Positions 1 to 11,718 of a DNA stretch of 64,000 nt are shown in pieces; the stretch's first letter is position 1, and each line of letters begins with the position of its first letter. The DNA is taken from assembly GCF_029962835.1 (NCBI RefSeq), contig NC_080577.1, positions 9,090,501 through 9,154,500 on the forward strand, in the 5' to 3' direction. Position numbers and translations under genes: made by a program. The notes under the pieces are model-generated. The model searched no databases, was not told where the DNA came from, and saw nothing but the letters and a program-made list of their open reading frames with translations. Source of the stretch: Magnolia sinica. Taxonomy: Eukaryota; Streptophyta; Magnoliopsida; Magnoliales; Magnoliaceae.

Positions 1-17
1 TTGAAAAACGTGCTTTA

Positions 18-2152
18 ATGGTGGTTACTAGAAGGACGATCTCAGAAGATCCGAGTGAGGTTGCCGCCGTTGAGCCGTCGGATGCAAACGCTATTCGAAG
101 GACTCAAGGCCAGAATTTCGCTGCTCGACCAGCGACCTCTACTGGGACGAGGAACACTCAGCGGAACCGAGGTAATGGGCGACTGGATAAAGATGTACAG
201 GAACTCAGATCCGACATCAACATCATGAAACAGCTGTTAAAACAAATACACCGGCAGCAAGTTTCGCCGGGTGTTCAAACGGCTAATGCCCCACAGCAAG
301 TTGTTGACCCCGAGCCTGATGCTTCGCAACCACCAATCCCTCAAAGAAGTCAGCACCAAGGTCCGTCCGAGCCGACCCCTGCTCATTCCACTACTGCCGT
401 TCTACCCCCCACTAACCTCCAACGTGAAATTGATCGGCGAAGACGAAGTCGGCCTCCAATTGAGGGAATGGTCGAAAGTAACGAACCTTGGAAAGCTGAC
501 CTCCAAGATTTCAGGAGGGAGGTGCAGGAGGAGATCGAAAACGTGAAGCAGGGTCGGGATTTACACCATAATCGGCTCGAAACAAAAGCATCCACGTTTG
601 TGGAGGAAGTGATGCAGGCCCGATTACCAGAACGTTTCCATCTTCAACAATTTACGCCTTTCACGGGTAAATCCGACCCAACCGAGCACATCGAATGCTT
701 CCGAACATATATGGAACTACATGATGCCTCAGACGCCGTGATGTGTTGAGCCTTCTCCCTCACCCTAGCCGACGTAGCCTGACTTTGGTTCAAACAGCTG
801 AAACCAAAGTCCATCCGAACCTTTACAGAACTTAGTGACGCCTTCTTGACTAATTTTATTGGCGGGAAGAAGAAGCTAAAACCTCCAGTGCACCTGAAAA
901 ATATAGCCCAGAATGAGGGAAAATTGTTGAAAGACTATATTAAACGATTCAACTTCGAATCGCTCCAAGTTCGGAAACATTAAGAAGAGACAGCACTCAA
1001 CTTCATCATGCAAGGCGTAAGGGACAAGCCATTTTTGGCGTCCTTAGACAAGAATCCACCCGAAACTTTGGCGGAGTTCATGACTCAGTCAGATAAATAC
1101 GCAGACGCTGAGAAAACGCGCAACTTGCGCGAGGCCGTCCAGAACGCAAAAACCACGGTCAAAGGGTCGGCCAAAAGTGAGGTTGACTCGGCCGGAGGGA
1201 AGGAGCGCAAAGACGACCGAGCACGCGATGAACGCAAGTCAAGCAAGCGACCCGACCAATCGTTTTCTACATACACCCCGCTTAACAAACCTCGGGAACA
1301 GGTGCTGATGGAAATCAAAAGTGAAGGATTCATGAGTTGGCCGAATAAGTTTCGGAGTAATCCAAACCGACGGAATAAGGACAAGTACTGTCACTATCAT
1401 CGCGATCACGGTCATAATACAAGTGATTATTATCACTTGAAGGAAGAGATCGAAAGGCTTATCCAAGAAGGTCGGCTCAAAAAACATGTCGAGAGAACAG
1501 GAATAACGAAAGAACGACCGAGCAACAACCGAGCTACGGAAGAAATCCGGACAATAGTCGGAGGACCGCTGTGCGGCAGCGACTCAAATAACGCCTGGAA
1601 AAATCACGCCAGAAGCCCCAGCCGACCAGAATCCGATATTCTGATCATAGCTCAGCTTCCAAAAGAAAGGAAGAAGGAAAAGTGTTGTATCTTGTTCACT
1701 GATGAGGACGCCCGAGGGATCCATCATCCACATGATGATGCATTGGTTGTTACTCTGATCATTGCCAACCAAAGGGTGTTCCGCATTCTCGTCGACACAG
1801 GGTCATCGGCCGATATATTATTCACTCAGGTATTCGACAGGATGGGTATTGAACGATCCACGTTACGACTGGTTCGTACTCCGTTGGTAGGATTCTCGGG
1901 GGGACAGATACTCCCGGAAGGGATCATTTCACTACCGCTCACAGCCGGGAATCATCCGCACCAAGCAACAACAATGGTTGATTTCCTGATAGTCGACCAA
2001 TCGTCTGTGTACAACGCTATACTCGGTCGGCCCTCCCTGAGTATCCTCTAGGTCGTCGTATCTATGTACCACCTCTCCATGAAATTTTCAACTAAGTCGG
2101 GAGTAGGAGTCGTCAAAGGAGATCAGCAGGACGCAAGGCGTTGCTACATGAC
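18..2152 (+). pseudogene. gag: gag-protease region of the Tat-lineage retrotransposon, interrupted
   Basis: Encodes the capsid-like Gag and, fused to its C-terminus, the aspartic protease. The chosen ATG at 18 opens a reading frame whose first 240 codons are charged and coiled-coil-like (about residues 55-80), followed by Gag. In the same frame there are stops at 747-749 (TGA), 780-782 (TGA), 981-983 (TAA) and 2049-2051 (TAG). Two are TGA where related elements carry Arg, which suggests CGA-to-TGA decay (inference). The Tat Gag tail (CHYHRDHGH) lies near 1388-1414. The protease active site reads LVDTGSSAD, with the DTG at 1794-1802. The frame is lost again near 2145-2152, apparently by a one-base deletion, before the pol part. 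Not functional. Confidence 0.9.
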
Positions 2153-5100
2153 GCTGTAAAGAGACCCACCGAGAAAGCTCTAACAAAAGTATCAATTATC
2201 GAGTCACTAGACCCCCGGGTTGAGACGCATGAACGAGGGCAGCCATTTGAAGATCTTGTTTCAGTGCCCTTGGTCGAGGCAGATGAGTCCAAAACGGTGC
2301 AGATTGGCTCGTCTCTACGATCACCATTGAAGGATAATCTGGTAGCCCTGCTCCGACGATATGCTGACATATTTGCTTGGAGCCATAAAGATATGCAAGG
2401 AATCGATCCGTCGGTGATCACCCACCGACTCAATGTCGATCCGACTACCGGCCAATCTGACAGAAGCGACGACCTCTCAGCCCCGAAAGGTACGTAGTCA
2501 TAAGGGAAGAGGTTAGCAAGCTCCTAAAAGTAAAATTTATAGAGGAGATATACTATCCGGAATGGGTAGCAAATGTCATACTAGTGAAGAAAGCTAACGG
2601 AAAATGGCGAGTCTGTATAGACTATACCGATCTAAATAAAGCCTGCCCGAAGGATAGCTTTCCTCTTCCAAGGATAGACCAGTTGGTAGATAGCACCGCG
2701 GGGCATGAGCTTCTTAGCTTTATGGATGCGTATTTAAGATATAATCAAATTATAATGTATCAGTCCGATAAATCTAAAACGACCTTTGTCACTAATAAAG
2801 GCCTTTATTGTTACCGTGTGATGCCATTTGGTTTGAAAAATGCTGGTGCGACTTATCAGAGATTGGTAAACAGACTCTTTGCTCGGCTGATCGGCCAGAC
2901 GATGGAAGTGTACATTGACGACATGCTCGTCAAAAGTGTACGCGTGACCGATCACATAGCCGACCTAGAAGAAACGTTCCTCATCTTGCATAAGTTCCGA
3001 ATGAAGCTAAATCCGAACAAGTGCGCCTTTGGCGTAAGCTCGGAAAAGTTTTTCGGTTTCTTGGTCAATCAGCAAGGGATAGAGGCTAACCCGGAAAAGA
3101 TAAAATCTTTGCTTGACATGGAGTCTTCAAAAACGATTAAAGATATACAAAGATTAACTGGACGTGTAACAGCACTTAATCACTTCTTGTCCAAAGTCAC
3201 GGATAAATATCTCCCGTTCTTTAGACAATTGAGGGGACGACAAACATCGAATTGGACGGAAGAGTGCGAAACAGTGTTTCAGCCGTTAAAGTCATACCTC
3301 GGATCTCCCCCAGTCTTATCAAAACTCGAGTCAGGAGAAGCTTTACTGTTGTACCTGGCGGTATCCGAGGCGGCAGTTAGTTCAGCCCTGATACGTAAGT
3401 ACGAAGGAAAGCAGCTGCCGGTTTATTATGTCAGCAAAGCACTATTACCGGCGGAGACAAGATACCTACTCTTAGAAAAGGTAACCCTAGTTCTAGTAGT
3501 TTTCTCGTGCTGACTTCGACCATATTTCCAAGCTCATACCATCGTCGTTATGACCGATCTTCCATTGCGTCAGATTCTACAGAAACCGGATGCCTCCGGC
3601 CGACTTATGAAATTGACGATCAAACTCAGCGAGTTCGACATTCAATATAAGCCGAGAGTAGCAATCAAAGGGCAAGTTGTGGCCGACTTCATTGCTGAAG
3701 TAACACCGCAGGCCAACGTGACAAATGGGCATACTGTCGAGCCCATTGAAGAATTAACTACTGCTTCTCCCGTCTCATCGGCTGATCCGATACCCTGGAA
3801 ACTGTATGTCGACGGTTCCTCCAACTTTAAAGCAAGCGGGGTAGGAATAGTCCTGAAAACTTCAGATCAGACCTACATGCAATATGCCTTAAGACTCGAA
3901 TTTTAAGCATCGAACAATACAGCAGAATATGAAGCGTTATTACTCAGCCTTCGACTCGTGGCCAGCCTGGGTGTAAGGCATCTAAATATTTTCAGCGATT
4001 CTCAACTGGTCGTCAACCAAGTTACCGGTACATATCAAACACGAAAAGAACAATTAAAAGCGTATATGAAGAACGCGAAAGAACTGATCAAAGGTTTTCA
4101 ATATTGTATCATTATTCGAATCCCTTGGACAGAGAACACTAAAGCCGACCTGTTAGCAAAGCTCGCCTCCGCCGATGAAGACGATATACCCAGGTCTGTT
4201 CCAATCGAGTTTGTAGCTAAGCCAAGTATCAAGGAACCAGTTAGCACGATCGTACATACGATCGACACGGAACCTTCTTGGATTGATCCGATCGTCCGAT
4301 ATCTCAATAAGGGTGAGTTACCTGAAGACCGCGACGAGGCCCGACGATTAAAAGTCCGAGCCTCCCGTTATACCATATTCAACGGGGCTTTATACAAGAA
4401 AGGTTATTATACTCCACTACTGCGATGTCTAAACCCCAGCGAAGCGGACTATGTACTACGGGAAATCCATGAAGGGATCTACGGGAACCATTCAGGAGGT
4501 CAGTCACTCGCGCATAAGGTGTTATGTCAGGGATACTACTGGCCGACCATTCAACACGACGCTCGTAAGCTCGTTCAGAAATGCGATAGATGTCAGAGAT
4601 TCGCGAATTACCCGAGACGACCTCCAGAAGAGATGACACCTATGACCAGTTTTTGGCCCTTCGCACAATGGGGAATCGACATCATAGGGCCGCTTCCAGT
4701 TAGAAAAGGCCAGACTAAGTTCATTGTCGTGGCCGTTGATTACTTCACGAAATGGGCCGAGGCCAAGTCATTGGAGAGAATAACTGAACAAAAGATCATT
4801 GATTTCATGTGGAAAGTATTGTCTGTCGGTTCGGAATACCCCGGATCATTATTACCGACAACGGGAAGCAGTTCGACAATAAAAGCTTTCGAGAAATGTG
4901 TGGCAACCTCGGGATCAGAAACGTATACTCATCGCCCCACCATCCTCAGACGAACGGGCAGGTTGAGGCAGTCAACAAGATCATCAAACACCACCTCCGG
5001 ACCAAACTCGACCGAGCCAAAGGAACGTGGGCTGAAGAACTCCCGAAAATAGTGTGGGCATATCGAACTACAACGAGAACTGTTACGGGCGAAACTCCTT

Positions 5101-5513
5101 TCTCCCTTGCTTATGGCTTGGAAGTCGTCACTCCGGTCGAGATTGGATTGCCTTAAGCCCGAGTCAGTTCTTTTGACGAAGAAGATAATGAACAACTCCT
5201 GACACTCGGACTCGATCTTGTTGAGGAACAAAGAGAAAGAGCTCGGCAACTTATGAGAGCTCGGCAACAGCAGGTTACTCATTTCTACAACACCCGAGTC
5301 AAAGTCAGACGTTTTCGAGTGGGAGACGTGGTTCTCCAAAATACGTTCCTCAACACTAAGGAAGTTGGCTCAGGAACGCTGGGACTCAACTGGGAAGGGC
5401 CCTATATCGTCTCAGCCACCATTCGACCAGGGACATATCAGTTGGAAGACCTAACCGGATGACTATTGTCTCACCCGTGGAACGCCGAGCATCTGAAAAC
5501 CTATTACCCCTAA
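2141..5513 (+). pseudogene. pol: pol region: reverse transcriptase, two RNase H domains, integrase, interrupted
   Basis: Copies element RNA into DNA and inserts it. RT runs from about 2463 to 3290, with the YIDD catalytic motif at 2911-2922. The RT-linked RNase H follows (about 3290-3700). A second RNase H of the Tat type (about 3795-4190) has LYVDGSS, AEYEAL and IFSDSQ motifs. Integrase begins with an HHCC zinc finger (about 4466-4597). Its DD35E residues are Asp at 4678-4680, Asp at 4857-4859 and Glu at 4965-4967, with 35 residues between the last two. Breaks: a frameshift near 2446, TGA at 2458-2460, TGA at 3511-3513, TAA at 3904-3906, a frameshift near 4812, TAA at 5154-5156 and TGA at 5460-5462. 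The natural end is the TAA at 5511-5513. The catalytic residues survive, so decay is moderate, but the frame is broken throughout. Confidence 0.92.
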
Positions 5514-5704
5514 AGTCCGCACGGCAAAGCAATGAAAAAGACTCGGAAAAAACAGGCATGTAAACTGAGTAAAAAATGAATAAAATGAAACAGTTCATAT
5601 TCATTTATCAGCATGTTACATCGAGTTACATCTTGCTTTGGGAATACATTGTTAGACTAGAACGAGACAAAGAAAAGATCAGCCACAACGTACGAGTGTC
5701 TTCC

Positions 5705-7864
5705 TCAGTTAACGTTATTCTCAAACTTGCCCGGAGCTGGTGTGAGTGCCAAAAATGGAGCCGATGATGGTACTAAAATCCGAGTTCCCAGCGGAGCTGA
5801 TGATGGTACCAAAAATTGAGCTTCGAAGCTCTCAAGGGTCATTTGAAACGACCTCTGGAGCCTGAACCGCTTCAGTCTCGACCACGGTACCAACTGCAAC
5901 ATCATTAAGCTGAGCCGTTTCAGTCGCTGGATCCTCGGGAGGCCCATCTTCAAAACTGGAGAGGTCAAGGTTGGGGAAAATTTGCTTCACCCCTTGGATG
6001 CAAGCTTGGTACCCGCTCGCATATAAGTGGTCTCTCTCGTCCTCGAACTCTGAAAATTCGAGGAAATCTTTTACAGCCTTCTCTCCCGCCTCTTTCTTGG
6101 CCACCTTGAGTGCCGCTTTTGTATCAGCCTTCAGCCGGGTCAGCTTATCCTCAGAGGCGTCACGGGCTAGGCGAAGTTACCGACTCTCATCCGTGGCCCC
6201 CTTCAGCAGCTGAGCCATCCGAGCACATTCGGCTCTAACATCTTCAGTCGCTTTTCGAGCTAAACTCAACTCGCCAATCAAACGACCGACCCTAGTGGAG
6301 GCGATCTCAAATTGGGCTTTAGCCTTTGCTGCCCGTCTCTGAGCCGCTTCGACCTCCGCCACATTTTTCTGAGCCTTCTCTGCCTTGGTCAGATTTGCGC
6401 TGGCTCTCAGTAGGTAAGGAGCGAGCTGCAACAAAAAAAACGTGTCACTAAGTCTGATTATAGCTAAAAGAGACGAAGGGCTAGAGAACGAAATTTTAAA
6501 CCCCACCTGGAGCAAGACCCTGGCAGTATGGGAGAGTATCCGACTCCCAGGAGCTTCGAAGATGGAAGCAAATTCCCTTTCGCTCCCAGCAGAAATAGCC
6601 CAAGGCACCATATCCGCCACGACCCGACGGAAGGAAGATTGCTCCTGTGAAGCCGACTCCTCCCTCGAACTCTCCCCTCTCTGCTCCTCTTTACGCCTCG
6701 AGACTCGTTCAGCGACCCGTGTTGGCTCGGGAGTCGCTCGAGACTCGGCAGGAACTCCTCCGTCCTCTCTTCGGGGTCAGAGAGATCGACGACGAGCGGG
6801 ACGGTCGAGGTAGCGGCGACCGGGGCAGGAGCCTCTGCGGCCGAGGGAGTGGTCTTAGCCTTCTTTGGGGGTCGAGGCTCCGACATGGGGACTGACCGTG
6901 GAGGAGCCTTTAGCTTTGACGGTCTCAGGAGGGGTCGAGCTTCGGCCATTTCTGTGTCAGACAAAACACAGAATCAGAAAAATTCGAGAAGAATGTGCCT
7001 GAGTAAGTCGAAGTTACTTGTCACGGACGAGTCTAAGCCTGAGAGAAGAAGATGCTCTGGGTGTAAAAGGGACTTCTAAGACCTGTCTTCCGGGCTCAAC
7101 TTCCACAAGTCTCTGATCCGAGCTAATGCGTTGGCTGATAACTTCGACTTTCTCTTGGAGATATCTGCAGAAGACATTCAGTTAAATCCAAGAGGAGGTT
7201 AGCAGAACAGGACGAGGAAAAAAGCGTGCCGAGTCACCTGCTTTAGAGAACACCCGGGGAACGAGGGATTAGAACAGTCCAGGCTCGGCAGTTTTCCAGC
7301 GACCGCATGCCCAGAACCACCTCTCTCTCCAGTGTTTGTTAGATGTAGAAGGGTTGGTTATCAAAGAACCACCCTTGTTCTACCAAGCACTAAAAAAATA
7401 CCAGTCGGGTTGCGAACTATTCGGCCGAACTTGGTATAGATAGAGGAACTCGTCCACAGTCAGTGGGGGCTGCTCAGCTTCAGCCCACAACACTGCACAT
7501 CCAAACAAGTTCTTCCACCCATTCGGGACTATCTGCCCGGGAGCTATCCTGAGTCGAGAAAGAAAATTCCGAACAATGGGTTGTAAGGGAAGACGCAAGC
7601 CACATTGTATGGTAACTTGAAAAATTACGACCATCCCAGGATGCTCGGAAGCGAAAGTTGAAGAATTACTAAGTCAAGGACATGATACCCTATTCGGATC
7701 GTATGTAAGTCCATCTCAGTCAAAACTGAGGGAACTAGCCCCCTTTGTTCGTCTCCGACCTCCTCACTCTCGGCAGCCTCTCCTTCTTCGGCTGTCGACT
7801 CAGCGAATCGAGCCGATCTACGTAGGGGGACCGATTCAGTGGTTCCCCCTAACTCGGCCCCCAT
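5705..7864 (-). pseudogene. antisense extra ORF (aORF) of the Tat-lineage element
   Basis: Between integrase and the 3' LTR, coding potential switches to the opposite strand, as known for several Tat-lineage elements. Reading right to left: an acidic N-terminus (7625-7864, starting MGAELGG), a block resembling the plant 'putative gypsy type transposon' domain (7380-7634, motifs APGQIVPNGW, LFGCAVLW and PLTVDEFLYLYQ), a Pro/Ala-rich linker (about 6600-6964), a heptad-like helical stretch (6177-6430, with many Arg/Glu/Ala) and a C-terminal acidic part (5832-6104). These pieces lie in different frames with stops between them, so introns or decay separate them. The product's role is unknown; in relatives it has been linked to Gag-like or regulatory functions (uncertain). 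The assignment to one ancestral ORF is inference from order and strand. Confidence 0.7.
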
Positions 7865-8645
7865 CGGTTTCCTAGGAAGAGCCGACCAGAGGTTTCTAAT
7901 TCTTCCTCCTCTTCTTCTAAATCATCCCCTGGAAAAAAGGGGGTGGGCCTGCCCGGGGCATGTCTCAAGACAGAGAGGTCCTCCGGGGCAAGGCGTTCAG
8001 CTAGGGTCCCACTGAATATCCTGGCGGAGAGCTGTTAAGCCTCATTGGCACTCATCGCCATCTCCACCAATAAGGAAGGCGATTCCGAAACATTTCAAAA
8101 ATGTTCTGTTTCGCTCTCGTCACCAGAAATCTCCCCCTGGGGATTTGAAGGATGCATAGTCACTAAAATATCGAAAAGAAAAGGGGGGAAAGATAAGACT
8201 CACCGGAAGGACGATAAGCACAGAGTTGAGGAGAGAAGAAGGCAAAGACGGAGAAGAAAGGCAAACCGTAAACACAGCTAAGGAAGGAGAATGGGAGAGG
8301 AAAATGGTTTGGGCAGACGAAATCGCGAAAGACGATCCCGCTCTTCTTTTTATAAAAAAGCCACGTGGCAGCAGCATTTAAGGAGGAGTCCAATCGACGC
8401 CTATTTCGACTCCCCCGCCCGACGCATGGCGCACGCCGACTGACACAAGTAACATCTTCGCCACGCTTCTGGCGCTCATAAGTGGACGAAACGACTCGAC
8501 GGCTGTCTGCTCGTGCGGCCTTGAGTAACGATCCATCGCGCGTCAAGAACAACACAAGAAGCACTAAATACCTCATCATTACCTCGGTCTGCAATACAGT
8601 ACTCCTTAATGCCGATGTAACTGACACAAGGAGTAAAGGGCTTAC
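7865..8645. other. non-coding spacer between antisense ORF and 3' LTR
   Basis: Internal retrotransposon sequence with purine-rich (8170-8300) and mixed stretches. No domain is recognised. The minus-strand open frames here are short and overlapping and look like chance. Confidence 0.5.
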
Positions 8646-9455
8646 TGTTGTGGAAAAAATATGACAAGTCCGGAGACTCGGTTACGGAATAGATCATCTC
8701 TATTAAAACCGACCGAAGGATTCGATCCTAAAGTTTGGATCAAACCTGATAAAGCCAAAGGAAAGACTTGTTCGGATCTACAGGGAATGAATCCCGATCG
8801 AACTTGAGAGTCGAGAGCCTTAGTCGGGTATAAGACACATCAAACTGACTCGGTTAATGAGGCAGCAACGTCTAAAAAGACCTGTTAAAGGTCCTAAATT
8901 AGAAAGCCACCTGATCGACTATAAAAACAACCCATGTATGGCTGGTTGTAGTATCGGCTATCGGATAGAAGGAAAACATCTGCCCTGAACCGACCCAGTT
9001 TCGTCCGATAGTAGGTAAAAAGTCTCCTATGTGAGCCAACCGAGATTATGGATCTATTGAGGCCGAGTTAAGCAAAGGAGAGACGGTGTAATCTTAAACA
9101 CTGTCCTGAGAATTTTATAGAAGGATCCCCGATTTCGAAAATCTCGGGATCGGGAAGTATATATAAACAAAATACCACCTAAATCAAATCTCCAAAAGAT
9201 CGGGAGAGAATCCCCGTACGGTGGGATCCTTCTCCTCTTATACAGGATCCTCCTCCTCTTATAAATAGGAAAGACTCCAAGGATGAAAGGTACGCAAAAC
9301 ACTCTCTTCAAAACTCCCTCAATACTATAAGACCCAGATTTCTAGCCTGATTTTGGCATCGGAGGGTCCCCTACTCTAGCTAGGGTCTCCTTTGTCTTCT
9401 TCCTGTGCAGGTAACCGAAGGAAGTCCGAGGGACGATCAGATTTTTGCATCAACA
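8646..9455 (+). repeat. 3' LTR of the Tat-lineage element
   Basis: The 810-bp segment begins TGTTG and ends CAACA, the inverted termini expected of an LTR. It follows the antisense ORF region and a purine-rich stretch (aaggagtaaaggg, about 8628-8640) that may be a worn polypurine tract. A TATA-type promoter lies at 9260-9267. The right boundary at 9455 is supported by the CAACA end and by the change to AT-rich host sequence. The left boundary rests on the matching TGTTG alone, since the 5' LTR is not available for alignment. Confidence 0.7.
9260..9267 (+). promoter_or_regulatory. TATA box in the 3' LTR
   Basis: TATAAATA followed by GGAAAG, 188 bp before the LTR end, fits the U3 promoter of a plant LTR. 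Transcription would be expected to start about 30 bp downstream. Confidence 0.5.
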
Positions 9456-10669
9456 ATTATAATATAAATTCTACCATTTTGAATATCCCCTAATCTTGTT
9501 TACATATTTATATATTATGTGAGTGGATAGACACCTAGTTGATGTCATTAGATATCGGTCATAACCGCGATGAAAACTCTTTCCAGTAATAGCTGCCCCA
9601 TTTTAATTGTGCCACAAATTCAATTTTATCACTCGCACGTTCCAATTGCCGCTTAAGATATTTTTGTTTTTTTGAATGATTTTACACTTTCATATGTAAA
9701 GGCCGACCTCAGTTTTGGACCATTATTATTTTAGGGATCAATGCCTAAAATAGGGTGACACAACTGATGAACGGAGGGGATCTCATTGAGACGAAGTCTC
9801 ACGTCTTCGTCAGCGAGAAGTCGCGTTCTTTCTCGTTCTTTTCACCACGCGTCGCAGTCAGTCGTGTAGCTAGCGTAGTAAGCGTTCCCGAAAGGGAAAG
9901 AGGGTGAGCTGGAGCCGCTGCGGATGGCAGCTCCCATCCACCTCCCTCGGTATGGGTCGAGTACCGTTCCGTTATACGTTCTGGCCCTGTCTAACGGAAT
10001 GTCCGGAATAGAGCAACGCCGTTATCCTCACCGTCATTCGCTTAGCTGGATGCGGCTGGAACCCTCTAGGGCTTCTGAATGGCCCAGCTGTCACGGCATC
10101 ATGCACATGGCCAGCTGCCCCGGTCGCGAGGGACGCGTGAATTACGAAAATGCCCACTTTGGTCGGGAAGCATGGGAACGGCCTGAGTTACGAAAGCTGA
10201 TGTTTACTCGAATGCATCGCGACACATTGACATACGATACGTCGAAGCTTTATAATTTGAATCTGGGTCTATAATCAAATGATCTAGACCGTTTATAAGA
10301 CAAGTATCACATTTTTTTATTGTAAGGAAAAAATATAAAACTCTCAATCAGATTATTCCAAACCTTAAATAATTTTTTTCCTTTGCCTTGTACATTAACG
10401 ATCAACACAACCTTTGTGTGATCAGTTTAGAAATTTCAATCGATTTTTGTCCTGTCCACCGTCCAAGAAAATCTCTGTCAAATAAACGGTTTGGATAATT
10501 GAAAAAGGATCAATCGAACAGCTTCGGTTCCAACGTATCTTATCTCAACACATTGAGATGTATACTGCAAGCTCCTCGGAGGTTTTCGGTGCGTGAGGGT
10601 CGATTTCAATTTCCGAATGCGTACTCCCATTTTCGGAAAGTCTGCAATCCGGTATTCATCGGACGCTGT
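9456..10669. other. gene-free spacer
   Basis: AT-rich sequence to about 9770, then a GC-richer block (9770-10260) with one 116-codon open frame that resembles no protein family I know and has no supporting promoter or splice context. The remainder to 10669 is AT-rich. I see no gene. Confidence 0.5.
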
Positions 10670-11254
10670 GAGCGTGTTTGGGCGGTGGGATTAAAAGGGA
10701 TTAGGTGGGATGGGATTCAAAAAAACATAATTATTACCCATCGCAGGGATTGTTCCTGGATAAAATTAATGCCATTCTTTGTTGGTAATATGGTGGTACA
10801 TTGAATGGATATACCCACCATCATTTGAAATTATTGAGAATAACACACGTGTTATATCTAAATTGTTCATTTGTTTTGTAACCTCATTTTATGGCATAGG
10901 CCTAAAAATGAGGTTGATCCAAAACTTAAGTGGCTCCAAAGAAGTTTTCAATGGTAAGTATTCAATCCTTGTTGCTTTCTATGGTGGGGTCCACTTGAGC
11001 TTTAGATTTACCTGATCTTTTGGCCCATGCTCTAAAATAATCTCAAAGAATGGGTGGACGGTGTGGATATATCCCATACATTATGGCGGGACGTACACAA
11101 CTTGCTAACATTGAGTGAAATTGGCATGGACCCATGCAATTCTGATCTAATTCCAAGTTTTTTCATTCTTCCCAAACATGGAGTGGAATTGGCACAGGAC
11201 CAGGTGAATCCCATCCCACCTAATCCCTTCTAATCCTACTGCCCAAACACGCCC
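10670..11254. mobile_element. Tourist-like (PIF/Harbinger-type) MITE carrying a palindromic core
   Basis: The termini are inverted repeats: GAGCGTGTTTGGGCGGTGGG on the left, and on the right the complement of GGGCGTGTTTGGGC. They continue inward as ATTAnAAGGGATTAGGTGGGATGGGATTC. The TIR type (GGGCGTGTTTGG) is Tourist-like. A 3-bp target duplication is not clear (TGT on the left, TAA on the right), so it may be mutated. A second copy in opposite orientation lies at 63398-63996. The interior contains the same GTCCACTTGAGC / GGTGGACGGTGTGGAT palindrome as other MITEs here. No coding capacity. Confidence 0.75.
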
Positions 11255-11292
11255 TAAATTGGCCGGGAAAGCATTTCGGAGACAGGAAGCTA

Positions 11293-11718
11293 GTTGGGTC
11301 CACTATGATATTTTTGAGAAATCCACTCCGTCCATCCGTCTTTTTAGATCATTTTAATACATGGGCCGAAAAATGAGGTAGATTGGAAACTAAAGTGGAC
11401 TACACCACATAAAAACAGTGGGTACGAAAATGCCCACCGTTGGAACCTCTTTGGATCCACCGTGATGTTTATCTTCTGTCCATACTGTTCATAAGATCAT
11501 TCCTATTGAGATGCACTGAAAACACAAAAATATTAGCCTGATCCAAAACTTTTCTAGCCCCACAAATGTTTTCAACGGTGGATGTTCAATCCTCACCTTT
11601 TCTTCTCGTGCGACCCACTTGAGTCTGCATCTCCTTCATTTTTGGACCCATATCCTAACCTGATATGAAAAAACAGATGGACGGGGTGGATTTCTTACCA
11701 ACATCACAGTTGGCCCCA
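11293..11718. mobile_element. palindromic MITE, near-complete core
   Basis: The left half (GGGTCCACTATGATATTTTT then CCGTCCATCCGT) and right half (AGATGGACGGGGTGGATTTC then GTTGGCCCCACC) are inverted copies, and the middle folds back too (CCACCGTTGGAACC and TTTTCAACGGTGGA). A non-coding foldback element of the family found throughout the window. Outer target duplications were not resolved. Confidence 0.7.

Larger units (their letters stand above)
1..9455 (+). mobile_element. Ty3/gypsy LTR retrotransposon, Tat (Retand/Ogre-like) lineage, 5' end outside window, decayed
   Basis: Gag, aspartic protease, reverse transcriptase, RNase H, integrase and a 3' LTR follow in order on the plus strand, which is the Ty3/gypsy order. 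Three traits place it in the Tat group: a Gag tail with a CHYHRDHGH motif, a second RNase H domain between the RT-linked one and integrase, and a long antisense ORF between integrase and the 3' LTR. The coding region has several in-frame stops and at least three frameshifts, so this copy cannot encode its own proteins. The 5' LTR and primer binding site lie upstream of position 1. Bases 9456-9460 (attat) would be the right-hand 5-bp target duplication, but the left partner cannot be seen. The lineage call is from family knowledge; the domains and breaks are read directly. Confidence 0.93.

Noticed and set aside
9924-10274. 116-codon plus-strand open frame in GC-rich sequence
   Set aside because: No resemblance to a known family, no promoter or splice context, and an equally open frame on the other strand (9972-10157).
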